The position numbers and the translations under genes are program-made. The notes beneath the pieces were generated by a model. It worked only from the letters and a program-made list of their open reading frames with translations, did no database searches and was not told where the DNA came from. Shown here piece after piece: positions 47,801 through 56,565 of a stretch of DNA of 64,000 nt (position 1 is its first letter; each line of letters starts with the position of its first letter). This stretch comes from Alphaproteobacteria bacterium AO1-B (lineage in GTDB: Bacteria; Pseudomonadota; Alphaproteobacteria; Rhizobiales; Stappiaceae). The stretch spans positions 558,001 through 622,000 of the forward strand of contig MLAX01000002.1 of assembly GCA_001890945.1 (NCBI GenBank). The letters run 5' to 3'.

Positions 47801-48340
47801 AAGGAGGTCGGCTTCGAGCTCTACCAGCAAATGCTGGAAGAAGCAGTTGCCAAGCTGAAGGACGGCGGCGCGGATTTCGGCGAGGAACAATGGTCGCCGC
47901 AGATCAACATCGGTACGCCCGTCCTGATCCCGGAAGACTACGTCGGCGATTTGCAGCTGCGCCTGCAGCTTTACCGCCGGCTTGGAGATGTGACCGAAGC
48001 GCAAGAGATAGACGCCTTCGGCGCCGAAATGATCGACCGCTTCGGCCCGATGCCGGAAGAGGTCCAGCATCTCCTCAAGATCGTCTACATCAAGGGACTG
48101 TGCCGCAAGGCCAATGTCGAGAAGGTGGATGCCGGTCCGAAAGGTGTCGTTGTGTCCTTCCGCAACAGTGAGTACGCAAACCCCGCTGGCCTTGTCTCCT
48201 ACATCGCGGAGCAGGGTGTTCTCGCCAAGATCAGGCCGGATCAGAAAGTGGTTCTGACCCGCGACTGGGAAAACACCGACAAGCGTTTGAAGGGCACAGC
48301 CACGATCCTGACCAAACTGGCGCGCCTGGCGGCGGCTTGA
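44855..48340 (+). CDS. mfd: Transcription-repair coupling factor Mfd
   Basis: Mfd removes RNA polymerase stalled at DNA damage and recruits the UvrABC system. The 1161-residue product has the UvrB-like N-terminal domains (YALARLLAETPAHGLALVFVAR, LPAWDCLPYDRVSPNPAISARR), the RNA polymerase interaction domain (LVVHVEHGIGRFIGLKTVE), a RecG-like translocase (Walker A CGDVGFGKTEVALRAAF; IIDEEQHFGVKHKERLK; QLRGRVGRSKTRAYALF) and the C-terminal D7-like domain. Its length is normal. It is probably cotranscribed with sdhE. Confidence 0.98.
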   Translation: MFDSLLKDQANVTLAGVPDGAESYALARLLAETPAHGLALVFVARDATRMAMISEALGYFDPAAEIIQLPAWDCLPYDRVSPNPAISARRLLALGRLARGIEEGRKVLLVTTLNAAVQRIPERAFMAEQTLSMAPGNQVDMAAISKWLEMNGFSRTPTVRETGEYAVRGGIVDLFAPGEEEPVRLDFFGDTLESIRSFNPETQRTSKQLKRLDLVPMSEVVLSEESISRFRRSYLASFGAASRDDVLYQSISDGRRYAGMEHWLPLFHDKLETLFDFIGDTPVVLDASSADAVRERLDQVAEHYKAREEAREMGSGAGTVPYMPVPPEKLYFTQDEWMAALADRATATLDPFTPPPGSGKTVIELGGRQGRSFAAERTAGDVNIFDALTTHVRELQKSGKRTVIACWSDGSRDRLGQILGDHGLGAVQNVETLDETEKLPAKTSALCVLGIEHGFELSDIALIGEQDILGDRLVRKSRRKSKGANVITEATGLSEGDLVVHVEHGIGRFIGLKTVEAIGAPHDCLELQYAGGDKLYLPVENIELLSRYGSEDQEAQLDKLGGGAWQARKAKLKKRILEIADGLIKTAAERALKTAPVVETPEGVYDEFATKFPYEETDDQLNAIDSVFEDLASGRPMDRLVCGDVGFGKTEVALRAAFLAAMSGRQVAVVVPTTLLARQHFKTFSERFHGLPINVAHASRLVPTRQLTQTKKGIADGSVDIVVGTHALLGKSIQFRDLGLLIIDEEQHFGVKHKERLKELKSDIHVLTLSATPIPRTLQLALTGVRELSLIATPPVDRLAVRTFVSPFDPLVVREALLREHYRGGQSFYVCPRLSDIAERKDFLEEAVPELKVAVAHGQMPPGELEDVMNAFYEGKYNVLLSTTIVESGLDIPTANTLIVHRADMFGLAQLYQLRGRVGRSKTRAYALFTVPANKTLTPTAERRLKVLQSLETLGAGFQLASHDLDIRGAGNLLGDEQSGHIKEVGFELYQQMLEEAVAKLKDGGADFGEEQWSPQINIGTPVLIPEDYVGDLQLRLQLYRRLGDVTEAQEIDAFGAEMIDRFGPMPEEVQHLLKIVYIKGLCRKANVEKVDAGPKGVVVSFRNSEYANPAGLVSYIAEQGVLAKIRPDQKVVLTRDWENTDKRLKGTATILTKLARLAAA

Positions 48341-48342
48341 GG

Positions 48343-48378
48343 ACACGGACATTGCGGCACTATGTCCGCAGTGTTTTT
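48343..48378 (+). terminator. Probable terminator after mfd
   Basis: The 50-bp gap after mfd contains overlapping stems (TGCGG/CCGCA, or GGACAT/ATGTCC with GTG/CAC below) followed by TTTTT. Either fold ends in a T-run, so transcription termination is likely, though the next gene starts soon after. Confidence 0.5.
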
Positions 48379-48391
48379 CTGAAGAGCTGAT

Positions 48392-48961
48392 ATGGTCGCA
48401 GCCTCAACAACTTCAAGCGGAGTGCGTCAGATGAGTGCCGCCGCCAGCCTTCCTTTGGACAGTCACCTTAACGCCTATCACGCTTCAAAAGACTTCATGG
48501 ATGTCTACTGCGGGAATTTGACCGGACGCCCGGACCTTATCGACTGCGATATCCGGGTTCTTGCGAAGCACATGACCACGATCGATATGCCCTGGGCGCA
48601 GGGTTTGTTGAAGCTTCGTGATCGGCTTGCGAAAACGGTAAATCTCAAGTCTACAGACGATTTGGCGAGCGAAGCACCGCCGAAACCGCTCAGTGAGGTC
48701 GGGCCGGGAGATCGGATCGCGTTCTTCAAAGTCTATGAAGTGCGGGAGAACGAAATTCTTCTTGGCGAGGACGACTGGCATCAGGATTTCCGACTTTCAG
48801 TCTTTAGGCAGGTGAAACCAGACCCAAAGGTTTTCGTTTCAACATGCTGCAAGCGGCACAATCTCTTCGGCTATGCCTATCTCGCGGCTATCCTGCCGGC
48901 GCACAAGATGCTCGTGAAACAGAGCATTGACAACGCGTTGGATCGGCCGTTGGTGCACTGA
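48392..48961 (+). CDS. DUF2867 family protein
   Basis: A 189-residue soluble protein; the C-terminal two-thirds match the DUF2867 pattern: GDRIAFFKVYEVRENEILLGEDDWHQDFRLSVF, followed by FVSTCCKRHNLFGYAYLAAILPAHKMLVKQSIDNAL. The start could be ATG 48392 (AAGAG just upstream) or ATG 48431. Function of the family is not established. It lies beyond mfd with a separate leader and converges on pcm. Confidence 0.82.
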   Translation: MVAASTTSSGVRQMSAAASLPLDSHLNAYHASKDFMDVYCGNLTGRPDLIDCDIRVLAKHMTTIDMPWAQGLLKLRDRLAKTVNLKSTDDLASEAPPKPLSEVGPGDRIAFFKVYEVRENEILLGEDDWHQDFRLSVFRQVKPDPKVFVSTCCKRHNLFGYAYLAAILPAHKMLVKQSIDNALDRPLVH

Positions 48962-48986
48962 CCGCAGGCGATTTATCGCTGATGCT

Positions 48987-49643
48987 CTACGAGATTCCCT
49001 CCCAACCTTCTTCGCCGATCAGCGGCACGAAAGTGACATCGCCCAGAGTCTCGGATGAGAAATCCGTCTCGGACTGCCGCGTGATCCGCAACAGGTGTTG
49101 ATGGTGGCGGGACGGACCGATTGGGATCACCAGCCGACCCCCGATCGTAAGCTGTTTCTGGAGTGTGCCGGGCAGGGCCGGGCTGCCGGCTGCAACCATG
49201 ATAGCGTTGAAGGGGGCTGCTTGCGGATATCCAAGGGTGCCGTCGCCGCAATGGATCTCGACTGTCGGATACCCTGCGCGGATCAGATTGGTCTTTGCAA
49301 ACTCCGCAAGCTCAGGCTTTCGGTCGATACCAATAACCTTCGCGCCCATCTCGACCATCACGGCAGCCGCGTATCCCGAGCCAGTTCCTACATCGAGAAC
49401 GCGGGATCCCGGTTCGATTTTCAAGGCTTCACAAATCAGGGCGACGATATAGGGTTGAGAAATCGTTTGACCGAAACCAATTGGCAAAGGACGGTCCTCA
49501 TAAGCGTGGTTACGGCCTGCAAACTGCACAAACAGGTGACGCGGGACTTTTGACATAGCTGCAAGGACCGCGGCATCAGATATGCCCCGCGCCCGGATCT
49601 GACGTTCCACCATCGTCGCGCGTTCTTCGTGATCGTCTCTCAT
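48987..49643 (-). CDS. pcm: Protein-L-isoaspartate O-methyltransferase
   Basis: The enzyme repairs isomerised Asp residues using S-adenosylmethionine. From ATG 49643 the product has 218 residues, with the PCMT motifs YEDRPLPIGFGQTISQPYIVALICEAL, SAM motif I VLDVGTGSGYAAAVM, and the GDGTLGYPQAAPFNAIMVAAGSPALP segment. An upstream start at 49658 would add five residues. No surE or nlpD partner is next to it; those often accompany pcm, so this may be a second copy. Confidence 0.94.
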   Translation of the reverse strand: MRDDHEERATMVERQIRARGISDAAVLAAMSKVPRHLFVQFAGRNHAYEDRPLPIGFGQTISQPYIVALICEALKIEPGSRVLDVGTGSGYAAAVMVEMGAKVIGIDRKPELAEFAKTNLIRAGYPTVEIHCGDGTLGYPQAAPFNAIMVAAGSPALPGTLQKQLTIGGRLVIPIGPSRHHQHLLRITRQSETDFSSETLGDVTFVPLIGEEGWEGIS

Positions 49644-49768
49644 AGTTCCATTCTTCAAGAACCGGGGATGGTTGCAAGTTTAAGAACTGCATCAAGACTC
49701 TATTAAGTCTGAATCGCCATAGTAGCCGAACGAAGAGGCCACCAGTTTTAGCGTTCAAGGTCCCAAGA

Positions 49769-50104
49769 GTGCCCCGAGCAGCCACACGTCAGCGAAAACA
49801 ATCCTTCCTGCGCCGTCTGATCACCCCTGCGCTTGCTATTGCAGCGCTAGGCTATTTCGGCTTTCATGCAATGAATGGTGAATTGGGTGTGGTCGGCCGT
49901 GCCATGATCGAGCGCCAGGTTGCCGAACTTGAGGGCGAATTGCAGCTTCTTGCAGCCGAGCGCCAAGAGCTTGCGGCCCGGGTCAGTTTGCTGCGCCCGG
50001 AGAGCCTCGACCCGGACATGCTGGATGAGCGGGCCCGGCTCTATCTCAATCTGGTGCATCCTGACGAGCTGGTCGTGTTAAAACCGCAGGCTGTGGCGCA
50101 ATAA
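49769..50104 (+). CDS. ftsB: Septum formation initiator FtsB/DivIC
   Basis: A 111-residue single-pass membrane protein: short basic N-terminus, helix near LITPALAIAALGYFGFHAM, then a heptad coiled coil (IERQVAELEGELQLLAAERQELAARV) and a C-terminal DERARLYLNLVHPDELVVL segment. The layout and position just before the pyruvate dehydrogenase genes are typical of FtsB in Rhizobiales, where it forms FtsQLB in the divisome. The GTG start has AAGG upstream. Confidence 0.9.
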   Translation: MPRAATRQRKQSFLRRLITPALAIAALGYFGFHAMNGELGVVGRAMIERQVAELEGELQLLAAERQELAARVSLLRPESLDPDMLDERARLYLNLVHPDELVVLKPQAVAQ

Positions 50105-50283
50105 ACCAGAAACAAGTTGAATTTTGTAACTTAACAGATATTCGGTTAAGTGGTAAAATGTTAAAATTAATCAGATATATAGGATGTCTTCGCACTGCGA
50201 GATTGCTGGATTGGATTGCCCTTTCATCCGGGATACGTTTCTGTAACCTGTCTTAGGGGAAACGTCACACCGAGTTGAGGGAA

Positions 50284-51321
50284 ATGGCAGCAGCGAAGAA
50301 GACCAGCGCCGGCACCAGCCGGACCCGCAGTTCCGCCAAAAAGGCCGAACCTGCGATCGCCGAGTTCACCAAGGAAGAGGAACTTCACGCCTACCGCGAA
50401 ATGCTTTTGATCCGGCGCTTTGAAGAAAAGGCCGGTCAGCTTTACGGCATGGGCCTCATCGGTGGTTTCTGTCACCTTTACATCGGCCAGGAAGCGGTTG
50501 TCGTCGGCATGCAAATGGCCAAGATCGATGGCGATCAGATGATCACGGCCTACCGGGATCATGGTCACATGCTGGCGATGGATCTCGACCCGAAAGGCGT
50601 TATGGCCGAGCTCACCGGACGCCGCGGCGGCTTGTCAAAAGGCAAGGGCGGCTCCATGCACATGTTCTCCAAGGAAAAGCACTTCTATGGTGGCCACGGG
50701 ATCGTCGGTGCGCAGGTGTCGCTCGGAACCGGTCTCGGCTTTGCCAACAAATACCGTGAAAACGGCAATGTCTGCATGACCTTCTTCGGAGACGGTGCCT
50801 CGAACCAGGGTCAGGTTTACGAGAGCTTCAACATGGCCGAGCTCTGGAAGCTGCCGGTCATTTACGTGATTGAGAACAACAAATACGGCATGGGCACCAG
50901 CGTTGAGCGCTCATCCTCCATGACAGACCTGTCGCAGCGCGGCGCATCGTTCAACATTCCGGGCGAGAAAGTCGACGGCATGGATGTTCGCGCCGTGATG
51001 GCCGCCTCCAAGAAGGCTCTGGAATGGTGCCGTGATGGCAAAGGCCCGTACATTCTTGAAATGGTGACATACCGCTACCGCGGACACTCCATGTCTGATC
51101 CGGCGAAATACCGGTCCAAGGACGAAGTTCAAAAAATGCGGACCGAGCACGATCCGATCGAACAGGTCCGCAAGCGTCTGCTCGACAACAAGTGGGCCAC
51201 CGAAGACGATCTCAAGGCGATCGACAAGGATATCCGTGCGCGCGTCGCGGAAGCCGCCGAATTTGCACAGACCGATCCGGAGCCGGACGCGTCTGAACTC
51301 TACACCGACATTTTGCTTTAA
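50284..51321 (+). CDS. pdhA: Pyruvate dehydrogenase E1 component subunit alpha
   Basis: E1 alpha binds thiamine pyrophosphate with E1 beta and decarboxylates pyruvate. The 345-residue product has the TPP motif [31 protein letters not shown], the phosphorylation-loop-like [16 protein letters not shown] and an N-terminal basic, disordered leader. I chose ATG 50284 over the TTG at 50275 because the GAGGG element suits it better. The A+T-rich 179 bp before it likely contain the promoter of pdhABC. Confidence 0.97.
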   Translation: MAAAKKTSAGTSRTRSSAKKAEPAIAEFTKEEELHAYREMLLIRRFEEKAGQLYGMGLIGGFCHLYIGQEAVVVGMQMAKIDGDQMITAYRDHGHMLAMDLDPKGVMAELTGRRGGLSKGKGGSMHMFSKEKHFYGGHGIVGAQVSLGTGLGFANKYRENGNVCMTFFGDGASNQGQVYESFNMAELWKLPVIYVIENNKYGMGTSVERSSSMTDLSQRGASFNIPGEKVDGMDVRAVMAASKKALEWCRDGKGPYILEMVTYRYRGHSMSDPAKYRSKDEVQKMRTEHDPIEQVRKRLLDNKWATEDDLKAIDKDIRARVAEAAEFAQTDPEPDASELYTDILL

Positions 51322-51335
51322 GGCCGGGGGACATT

Positions 51336-52730
51336 ATGCCGATCGACATTTTGATGCCGGCGCTTTCGCCGACAATGGAAGAGGGAAAACTCGCCAAGTG
51401 GCTGAAGGCCGAGGGCGATACAGTTTCCGCAGGCGATGTGATCGCCGAAATCGAGACGGACAAGGCAACCATGGAAGTGGAAGCCGTGGATGAAGGCACC
51501 ATTGGCAAGATCCTGGTTGCTGAAGGCACCGACAACGTCAAGGTGAACGAAAAGATCGCGATCCTGCTGGGCGAGGGTGAAGATGCCAGCGCCGCCGATG
51601 CTGCCGCGTCTGCACCGGCTGCGGACGCTGCTCCTGTGGCCGCCGCTGCACCAGCTGCGCCATCACCGGCCGTTGCATCCGCGCCAACCCCACAGGCGCC
51701 GGCGCCAGAGACTGCCGAAGATCCGGAGATCCCGGCCGGCACGTCCATGAAGTCGTCTACCGTCCGCGAAGCGTTGCGCGATGCGATGGCAGAAGAAATG
51801 CGCCGCGACGGCGATGTTTTCGTCATGGGTGAGGAAGTTGCCGAGTACCAGGGCGCCTACAAGATCACCCAAGGCCTCCTAGACGAGTTCGGCGCAAAAC
51901 GCGTCATCGATACCCCGATCACCGAACACGGCTTTGCTGGTTTGGGTGTCGGCGCGGCGATGGCAGGCCTCAAGCCGATCGTAGAGTTCATGACCTTCAA
52001 CTTCGCCATGCAGGCGATTGACCAGATCATCAACTCCGCTGCCAAGACGCTCTATATGTCCGGTGGACAGATGGGTGCGCCGATGGTGTTCCGCGGGCCT
52101 AACGGGGCTGCCGCCCGCGTTGGTGCGCAGCACTCTCAGGACTACGCTTCGTGGTATGCGCATGTGCCGGGCTTGAAGGTGATCCAGCCGTATTCGGCAG
52201 CGGACGCCAAGGGCCTGCTTAAAGCGGCGATCCGTGATCCGAACCCGGTCATCTTCCTGGAAAACGAGATCCTTTACGGTCACTCGTTCGATATCCCGGA
52301 TATGGATGATTTTGTCTTGCCGATCGGCAAGGCGAAGATTGAGCGCGGTGGCACGGACGTGACCTTGGTGTCCTGGGGTATTGGCATGACCTACACCATG
52401 AAGGCCGCTGAAGAATTGGCGGGCATGGGTATCTCGGCCGAGGTGGTCAACCTCCGCACGATCCGTCCGCTCGACATTGACACGGTTCTTGCCTCGGTTC
52501 GCAAGACTGGACGGGTAGTGACTGTCGAGGAAGCCTTCCCGATGTGCTCTGTGTCTTCCGAGATTGCGTTCCAGGTTCAGGAAAAAGCGTTCGATTATCT
52601 CGATGCGCCGATCCTGCGGGTCACCGGTAAGGATGTTCCGATGCCGTATGCCGCAAATCTGGAAAAGTTGGCGCTTCCGAGCGTTGCCGAAGTCATCGAC
52701 GCGGTCAAAGCCGTAACCTACACGGCCTAA
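51336..52730 (+). CDS. pdhB: Pyruvate dehydrogenase E1 subunit beta with N-terminal lipoyl domain
   Basis: The 464-residue product begins with a lipoyl domain (1-78; lipoyl Lys43 in [13 protein letters not shown]), an Ala/Pro-rich linker (to about 135) and then the E1 beta catalytic domain with [19 protein letters not shown] and [20 protein letters not shown] lipoyl domain on E1 beta is a known feature of alphaproteobacterial PDH. The start is 14 bp after pdhA, in the operon. Confidence 0.97.
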   Translation: MPIDILMPALSPTMEEGKLAKWLKAEGDTVSAGDVIAEIETDKATMEVEAVDEGTIGKILVAEGTDNVKVNEKIAILLGEGEDASAADAAASAPAADAAPVAAAAPAAPSPAVASAPTPQAPAPETAEDPEIPAGTSMKSSTVREALRDAMAEEMRRDGDVFVMGEEVAEYQGAYKITQGLLDEFGAKRVIDTPITEHGFAGLGVGAAMAGLKPIVEFMTFNFAMQAIDQIINSAAKTLYMSGGQMGAPMVFRGPNGAAARVGAQHSQDYASWYAHVPGLKVIQPYSAADAKGLLKAAIRDPNPVIFLENEILYGHSFDIPDMDDFVLPIGKAKIERGGTDVTLVSWGIGMTYTMKAAEELAGMGISAEVVNLRTIRPLDIDTVLASVRKTGRVVTVEEAFPMCSVSSEIAFQVQEKAFDYLDAPILRVTGKDVPMPYAANLEKLALPSVAEVIDAVKAVTYTA

Positions 52731-52746
52731 GGCGGGGGAATCGGAC

Positions 52747-54087
52747 ATGCCAATTAACATCACCATGCCGGCTCTCTCTCCCACGATGGAAGAAGGCAAC
52801 CTGGCCAAGTGGCTGGTCAAAGAAGGCGACACGGTTTCAGCCGGCGACGTCATCGCTGAAATCGAAACCGATAAGGCAACCATGGAAGTGGAAGCCGTGG
52901 ACGAAGGAACGGTCGGCAAGATCGTCGTTGAAGCCGGAACGGAAGGCGTGAAGGTCAATGACCTGATCGCCGTTCTTCTGGAAGATGGCGAAGATGCGAG
53001 CGCGATCGACACATCGGGTGGCGCGGCCTCGGCGGCGCCAGCGCCATCTCCGGCCCCTGCCGCAGATGCCGGGGCGAAAGAAGTCATCCCGGTTGGCGTT
53101 GAGGCCGCAACGGATCCGATCCCGGCTCCAAAGGCCGCTGACGGCGGACGCATTTTTGCCTCGCCATTGGCGCGCCGTTTGGCGCAGATCAATGGACTTG
53201 ATCTAAAGGCTCTGTCGGGTTCCGGCCCGCATGGCCGGATCGTCAAGAAGGACATTGAAGCAGCTGTTGCAGCTGGAACCGGCAAGGCTGCAGTTGCACC
53301 AGCAGCCGCGGAAGCTCCGAAGGCGGCCGCTGCGCCAGCGGCAAGTCCGTCCTCGGATCAGGTTCTAAAGCTCTTCGAAGAAGGCTCCTACGAACTCGTT
53401 CCGCACGACGGCATGCGCAAGACCATTGCCAAGCGCCTCACCGAATCCAAGCAGACCATCCCGCATTTCTATGTGTCGGTGGACTGTCAGCTGGATGCGC
53501 TTCTGGCGCTGCGGTCCCAGCTGAATGGGGCAGCTGCGACCGACAAGGACGGCAAACCAGCCTACAAGCTGTCGGTCAACGACATGACCATCAAGGCCCT
53601 GGCCCTCGCGCTGCGGGACGTTCCGGACGCAAACGTGTCTTGGACCGATGACAACATGGTCAAGCACAAGCACGCTGACGTAGGGGTTGCCGTATCGATC
53701 CCAGGTGGTTTGATCACGCCGATCGTTCGCCGGGCAGAAGAAAAGCCGCTGTCGGTCATCTCCAACGAGATGAAGGACATGGGCGCCCGAGCAAAGTCCA
53801 AGAAACTGCAGCCGCAGGAGTACCAGGGCGGCACGACGGCCGTGTCCAATATGGGTATGATGGGCGTCAAGAACTTCTCGGCTGTTGTCAATCCGCCGCA
53901 TGCCACCATCCTGGCTGTCGGTGCTGGCGAACAGCGCCCGATCGTCAAGGACGGCGCATTGGCCATTGCAACCGTCATGACCGTCACGCTCTCCACCGAT
54001 CACCGGTGTGTGGACGGGGCGCTCGGTGCCGAGTTGCTGGCAGCCTTCAAAGGCTACATTGAAAACCCGATGAGCATGCTCGTCTAA
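52747..54087 (+). CDS. pdhC: Dihydrolipoamide acetyltransferase (PDH E2)
   Basis: The 446-residue product has an N-terminal lipoyl domain (Lys43 in [11 protein letters not shown]), a linker, a peripheral subunit-binding domain ([30 protein letters not shown], about 136-175) and the catalytic acetyltransferase domain ending in [17 protein letters not shown] (His419, Asp423). It transfers acetyl groups to CoA and forms the complex core. The first 80 residues are close to those of the preceding E1 beta gene. Confidence 0.97.
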   Translation: MPINITMPALSPTMEEGNLAKWLVKEGDTVSAGDVIAEIETDKATMEVEAVDEGTVGKIVVEAGTEGVKVNDLIAVLLEDGEDASAIDTSGGAASAAPAPSPAPAADAGAKEVIPVGVEAATDPIPAPKAADGGRIFASPLARRLAQINGLDLKALSGSGPHGRIVKKDIEAAVAAGTGKAAVAPAAAEAPKAAAAPAASPSSDQVLKLFEEGSYELVPHDGMRKTIAKRLTESKQTIPHFYVSVDCQLDALLALRSQLNGAAATDKDGKPAYKLSVNDMTIKALALALRDVPDANVSWTDDNMVKHKHADVGVAVSIPGGLITPIVRRAEEKPLSVISNEMKDMGARAKSKKLQPQEYQGGTTAVSNMGMMGVKNFSAVVNPPHATILAVGAGEQRPIVKDGALAIATVMTVTLSTDHRCVDGALGAELLAAFKGYIENPMSMLV

Positions 54088-54098
54088 GACAGGCTCTC

Positions 54099-54128
54099 AA
54101 AAGCGCGGCGTCTCTGCCGCGCTTTTTT
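54099..54128 (+). terminator. Rho-independent terminator between pdhC and lpdA
   Basis: AAAAGCGCGGC pairs with GCCGCGCTTTT, with a 6-base loop, followed by more T residues. It lies 12 bp after pdhC and ends 32 bp before lpdA, so it should separate pdhABC from lpdA or attenuate readthrough. lpdA would then need its own promoter within or near this short gap. Confidence 0.85.
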
Positions 54129-54160
54129 CAAGGTTTCTACTTTTCGCCGGGGAAAACACC

Positions 54161-55609
54161 ATGGCTGATACCAATTATGACGTGATCATCATCGGCTCCG
54201 GGCCGGGTGGTTATGTAACCGCGATCCGGGCCGCGCAGCTCGGGCTGAAAACTGCGATCGTCGAGCGCGAACACCTCGGCGGCATCTGCCTCAACTGGGG
54301 TTGTATTCCGACCAAGGCGCTGCTGCGCTCTGCGGAAATGATGGACCATGCCAACCATGCCAAGAGCTTCGGCTTGAAGCTGGAAGGCAAGATGACGGCG
54401 GACGTCAAGGACGTGGTCGCGCGTTCCCGCGGCGTGTCTGCACGGCTGAATGGCGGCGTCGGTTTCTTGATGAAGAAGAACAAGATCGACGTCATCTGGG
54501 GCGAGGCGAAACTCACCAAACCGGGTGAAATCGTTGTCGGCAAGCCGTCCAAGCCGGCGGTCGAGCCGCAGCATCCGGCGCCGAAAGGCACGAAGGGTGA
54601 GGGGACTTACACCGCCAAGAACATCATCGTTGCGACCGGTGCCCGTCCGCGCGCTTTGCCGGGTATTGAGCCGGATGGCAAGCTGATCTGGACGTACTTC
54701 GAGGCGATGAAGCCAGAAAAGATGCCGAAGTCTATGGTCGTTATGGGATCTGGCGCCATCGGAATCGAATTCGCGTCCTTCTACCTTTCCATGGGTGTGG
54801 ATGTGACCGTTGTCGAACTGATGCCGAATGTCATGCCGGTTGAGGACGATGAGATCTCCAAGTTTGCCCGCAAGATGCTTGAAAAGCGCGGCATGAAGAT
54901 CATCACCGAAGCGAAGGTGTCCAAGGTCGACAAAGCGGCCGACAGCATCACGGCGCATGTGGAAACGAAGGATGGCAAGGTTCAGCAAATCACGGCAGAC
55001 CGCCTGATTTCCGCAGTCGGTGTTCAGGGCAACATTGAGAACCTCGGACTTGAAACGCTTGGTGTCAAAACCGATCGCGGATGTATCGTTGTCGACGGCT
55101 ACGGCAAGACCAATGTTCCCGGTCTTTACGCTATTGGCGATGTCGCCGGTCCGCCGATGCTTGCACACAAGGCAGAACATGAGGGCGTCGTTTGCATCGA
55201 AAAGATCGCGGGCCTGCCAAATGTCCATCCGATGGACAAGGGCAAGATCCCGGGCTGCACTTACTGCAATCCGCAGGTTGCCTCCGTCGGCTTGACCGAA
55301 GCCAAAGCCAAGGAGCAGGGCCGCGACATCCGGGTTGGGCGGTACCAGTTCAATGCTAACGGCAAGGCGATCGCTCTCGGTGAAGACACCGGCATGATCA
55401 AGGTGATCTTTGACAAGAAGTCAGGCGAGCTGCTTGGCGCGCATATGGTTGGCGCGGAAGTGACCGAACTCATCCAGGGTTTCGTTGTTGCGATGAATCT
55501 GGAAACGACCGAAGAAGACCTGATGCACACCATCTTCCCGCATCCGACCTTGTCGGAAATGATGAAGGAAAGTGTGCTCGATGCCTATGGTCGCGTCCTG
55601 AACGCTTGA
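54161..55609 (+). CDS. lpdA: Dihydrolipoamide dehydrogenase (E3)
   Basis: E3 reoxidises the lipoyl groups of the PDH complex using NAD. The 482-residue flavoprotein has the FAD-binding GSGPGGYVTAIRAAQLG, the redox-active cysteines Cys43 and Cys48 in GGICLNWGCIPTKALL, the NAD-binding GSGAIGIEFASFY, and the C-terminal active-site HPTLSE. There is a roughly 15-residue Pro/Lys-rich insertion (SKPAVEPQHPAPKGTKGEG) before the AKNIIVATGARPRALPG segment, typical of the alphaproteobacterial PDH-type E3. Confidence 0.97.
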   Translation: MADTNYDVIIIGSGPGGYVTAIRAAQLGLKTAIVEREHLGGICLNWGCIPTKALLRSAEMMDHANHAKSFGLKLEGKMTADVKDVVARSRGVSARLNGGVGFLMKKNKIDVIWGEAKLTKPGEIVVGKPSKPAVEPQHPAPKGTKGEGTYTAKNIIVATGARPRALPGIEPDGKLIWTYFEAMKPEKMPKSMVVMGSGAIGIEFASFYLSMGVDVTVVELMPNVMPVEDDEISKFARKMLEKRGMKIITEAKVSKVDKAADSITAHVETKDGKVQQITADRLISAVGVQGNIENLGLETLGVKTDRGCIVVDGYGKTNVPGLYAIGDVAGPPMLAHKAEHEGVVCIEKIAGLPNVHPMDKGKIPGCTYCNPQVASVGLTEAKAKEQGRDIRVGRYQFNANGKAIALGEDTGMIKVIFDKKSGELLGAHMVGAEVTELIQGFVVAMNLETTEEDLMHTIFPHPTLSEMMKESVLDAYGRVLNA

Positions 55610-55630
55610 TCGAAACTGAGCATTCATATC

Positions 55631-55675
55631 TGGACCCAGGCAGCGAAATGTTTAACGTGGCGCTGTCTGGGTTCA
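55631..55675 (+). terminator. Long hairpin between lpdA and the YeaQ-type genes
   Basis: A stem of about 15 bp (TGGACCCAGGCAGCG with CGCTGTCTGGGTTCA, containing G-U pairs) spans a 15-base loop. There is no T-run on the 3' side; instead AAGGAG, the ribosome site of the next gene, follows 7 bases later. It may be a terminator-like, mRNA-stabilising or translational-control structure. Confidence 0.4.
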
Positions 55676-55697
55676 GGCACATAAGGAGCCGTTTGTT

Positions 55698-55946
55698 ATG
55701 GATGTAAAAGCAATTTTGATTTGGGTTGCGATTGGGATTATCGCCGGTTGGCTGGCCAGTGTCGTCGTTGGCGGCGGCGGATTGATCCGCTATTTGATCA
55801 CCGGTTTGATTGGCGCGTTTGTTGGTGGCTTTTTGTTCAAGCTTGTTGGCATCAACATTGATCTTGGCAATGCGTATGTGAACGAGATCGTGGTCGCAGC
55901 CATCGGCGCGGTTGTTATTGTGCTGCTGGCGCGCTTGATCGCCTGA
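55698..55946 (+). CDS. YeaQ/YmgE (GlsB) family membrane protein, copy 1
   Basis: An 82-residue very hydrophobic protein with three membrane helices and the family glycine pattern (IIAGWLASVVVGGGG, LITGLIGAFVGGFLF, VAAIGAVVIVLLARLI). By family knowledge these are small inner-membrane proteins of unknown role, sometimes stress-induced. It starts 88 bp after lpdA, with an AAGGAG element. A paralogue follows 22 bp downstream. Confidence 0.9.
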   Translation: MDVKAILIWVAIGIIAGWLASVVVGGGGLIRYLITGLIGAFVGGFLFKLVGINIDLGNAYVNEIVVAAIGAVVIVLLARLIA

Positions 55947-55968
55947 TTTTTTCAAAGGAGTGCCCGCA

Positions 55969-56208
55969 ATGGGGCTGATTATCACAATCATTATTGGCCT
56001 GATTGCGGGCGCTGTCGCCCATAGGGTGCTGAACAGCCGGGGCGGTTTTCTGGGCAGTCTTGTTGTTGGCCTGGTCGGCGCGCTGATCGGCGGTGAGCTA
56101 GCCTCCATCCTCAATCTGAATGTCACCGGTGGCGTGCTCGATCGGTTGATCATCGCCGTGATCGGCGCGATCCTTTTTCTGTTCGTCTGGAAGAAGGTGT
56201 TCAAATAA
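55969..56208 (+). CDS. YeaQ/YmgE (GlsB) family membrane protein, copy 2
   Basis: A 79-residue membrane protein, MGLIITIIIGLIAGAVAHRVL, with the same three-helix glycine pattern (GGFLGSLVVGLVGALIGGEL and IAVIGAILFLFVWK) as copy 1. The ATG at 55969 has AAAGGAG 8 bases upstream. It lies directly after copy 1, so this is a tandem pair, and 3 bp before the gamma-glutamylcyclotransferase-like gene. Confidence 0.9.
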   Translation: MGLIITIIIGLIAGAVAHRVLNSRGGFLGSLVVGLVGALIGGELASILNLNVTGGVLDRLIIAVIGAILFLFVWKKVFK

Positions 56209-56211
56209 ACA

Positions 56212-56565
56212 ATGGTACGGCTCGCGGCAGACCATCGCCTCGCCACATATGGAACGCTCGCGCCAGGGCGGGAGAATCACCATCATCTTGAGAACGTTGA
56301 GGGAACCTGGACCACAGGGGTGATCCGGGGACGTTTGATCGAGGCCGGGTGGGGTGCTGACCTTGGGTATCCAGGGCTTGTTATCGATCCGAATGGCGAC
56401 AGCATCGAGGTGCATGTTTTGGTCTCAATTGACCTTATCAACCATTGGGACCGGCTGGACGCGTTTGAGGGAGCCGGGTATCAACGCGTTCCAATCGATG
56501 TCGAGACGCCTGAAGGACAAGTCCCGGCATCGATCTACGCGATTGCAACTGAGACCGAAGAATGA
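56212..56565 (+). CDS. Gamma-glutamylcyclotransferase (AIG2-like) family protein
   Basis: A 117-residue protein with the AIG2/GGCT-like fold: LATYGTLAPGRENHH is the substrate-binding YGTLxxG loop, and LDAFEGAGYQRVPIDV contains the catalytic glutamate of FEG. Family members cyclise gamma-glutamyl groups, so a glutathione- or amine-derived substrate is possible. It starts 3 bp after the upstream gene and overlaps the thioesterase gene by 4 bases (ATGA), so they are cotranslated. Confidence 0.9.
   Translation: MVRLAADHRLATYGTLAPGRENHHHLENVEGTWTTGVIRGRLIEAGWGADLGYPGLVIDPNGDSIEVHVLVSIDLINHWDRLDAFEGAGYQRVPIDVETPEGQVPASIYAIATETEE

Noticed and set aside
47216-48352. 378-codon open frame antisense to the mfd 3' end
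   Set aside because: Mfd motifs on the plus strand are decisive; the antisense translation has no recognisable features.
51879-53285. Long open frame antisense to pdhB and pdhC (468 codons)
   Set aside because: It lies opposite two unmistakable genes; the translation is low-complexity, rich in Arg, Ser and Pro, and it has no ribosome site or homology pattern.
54137-55228. 363-codon open frame antisense to lpdA
   Set aside because: lpdA is certain here; the antisense product is His/Arg/Asp-rich without family motifs.
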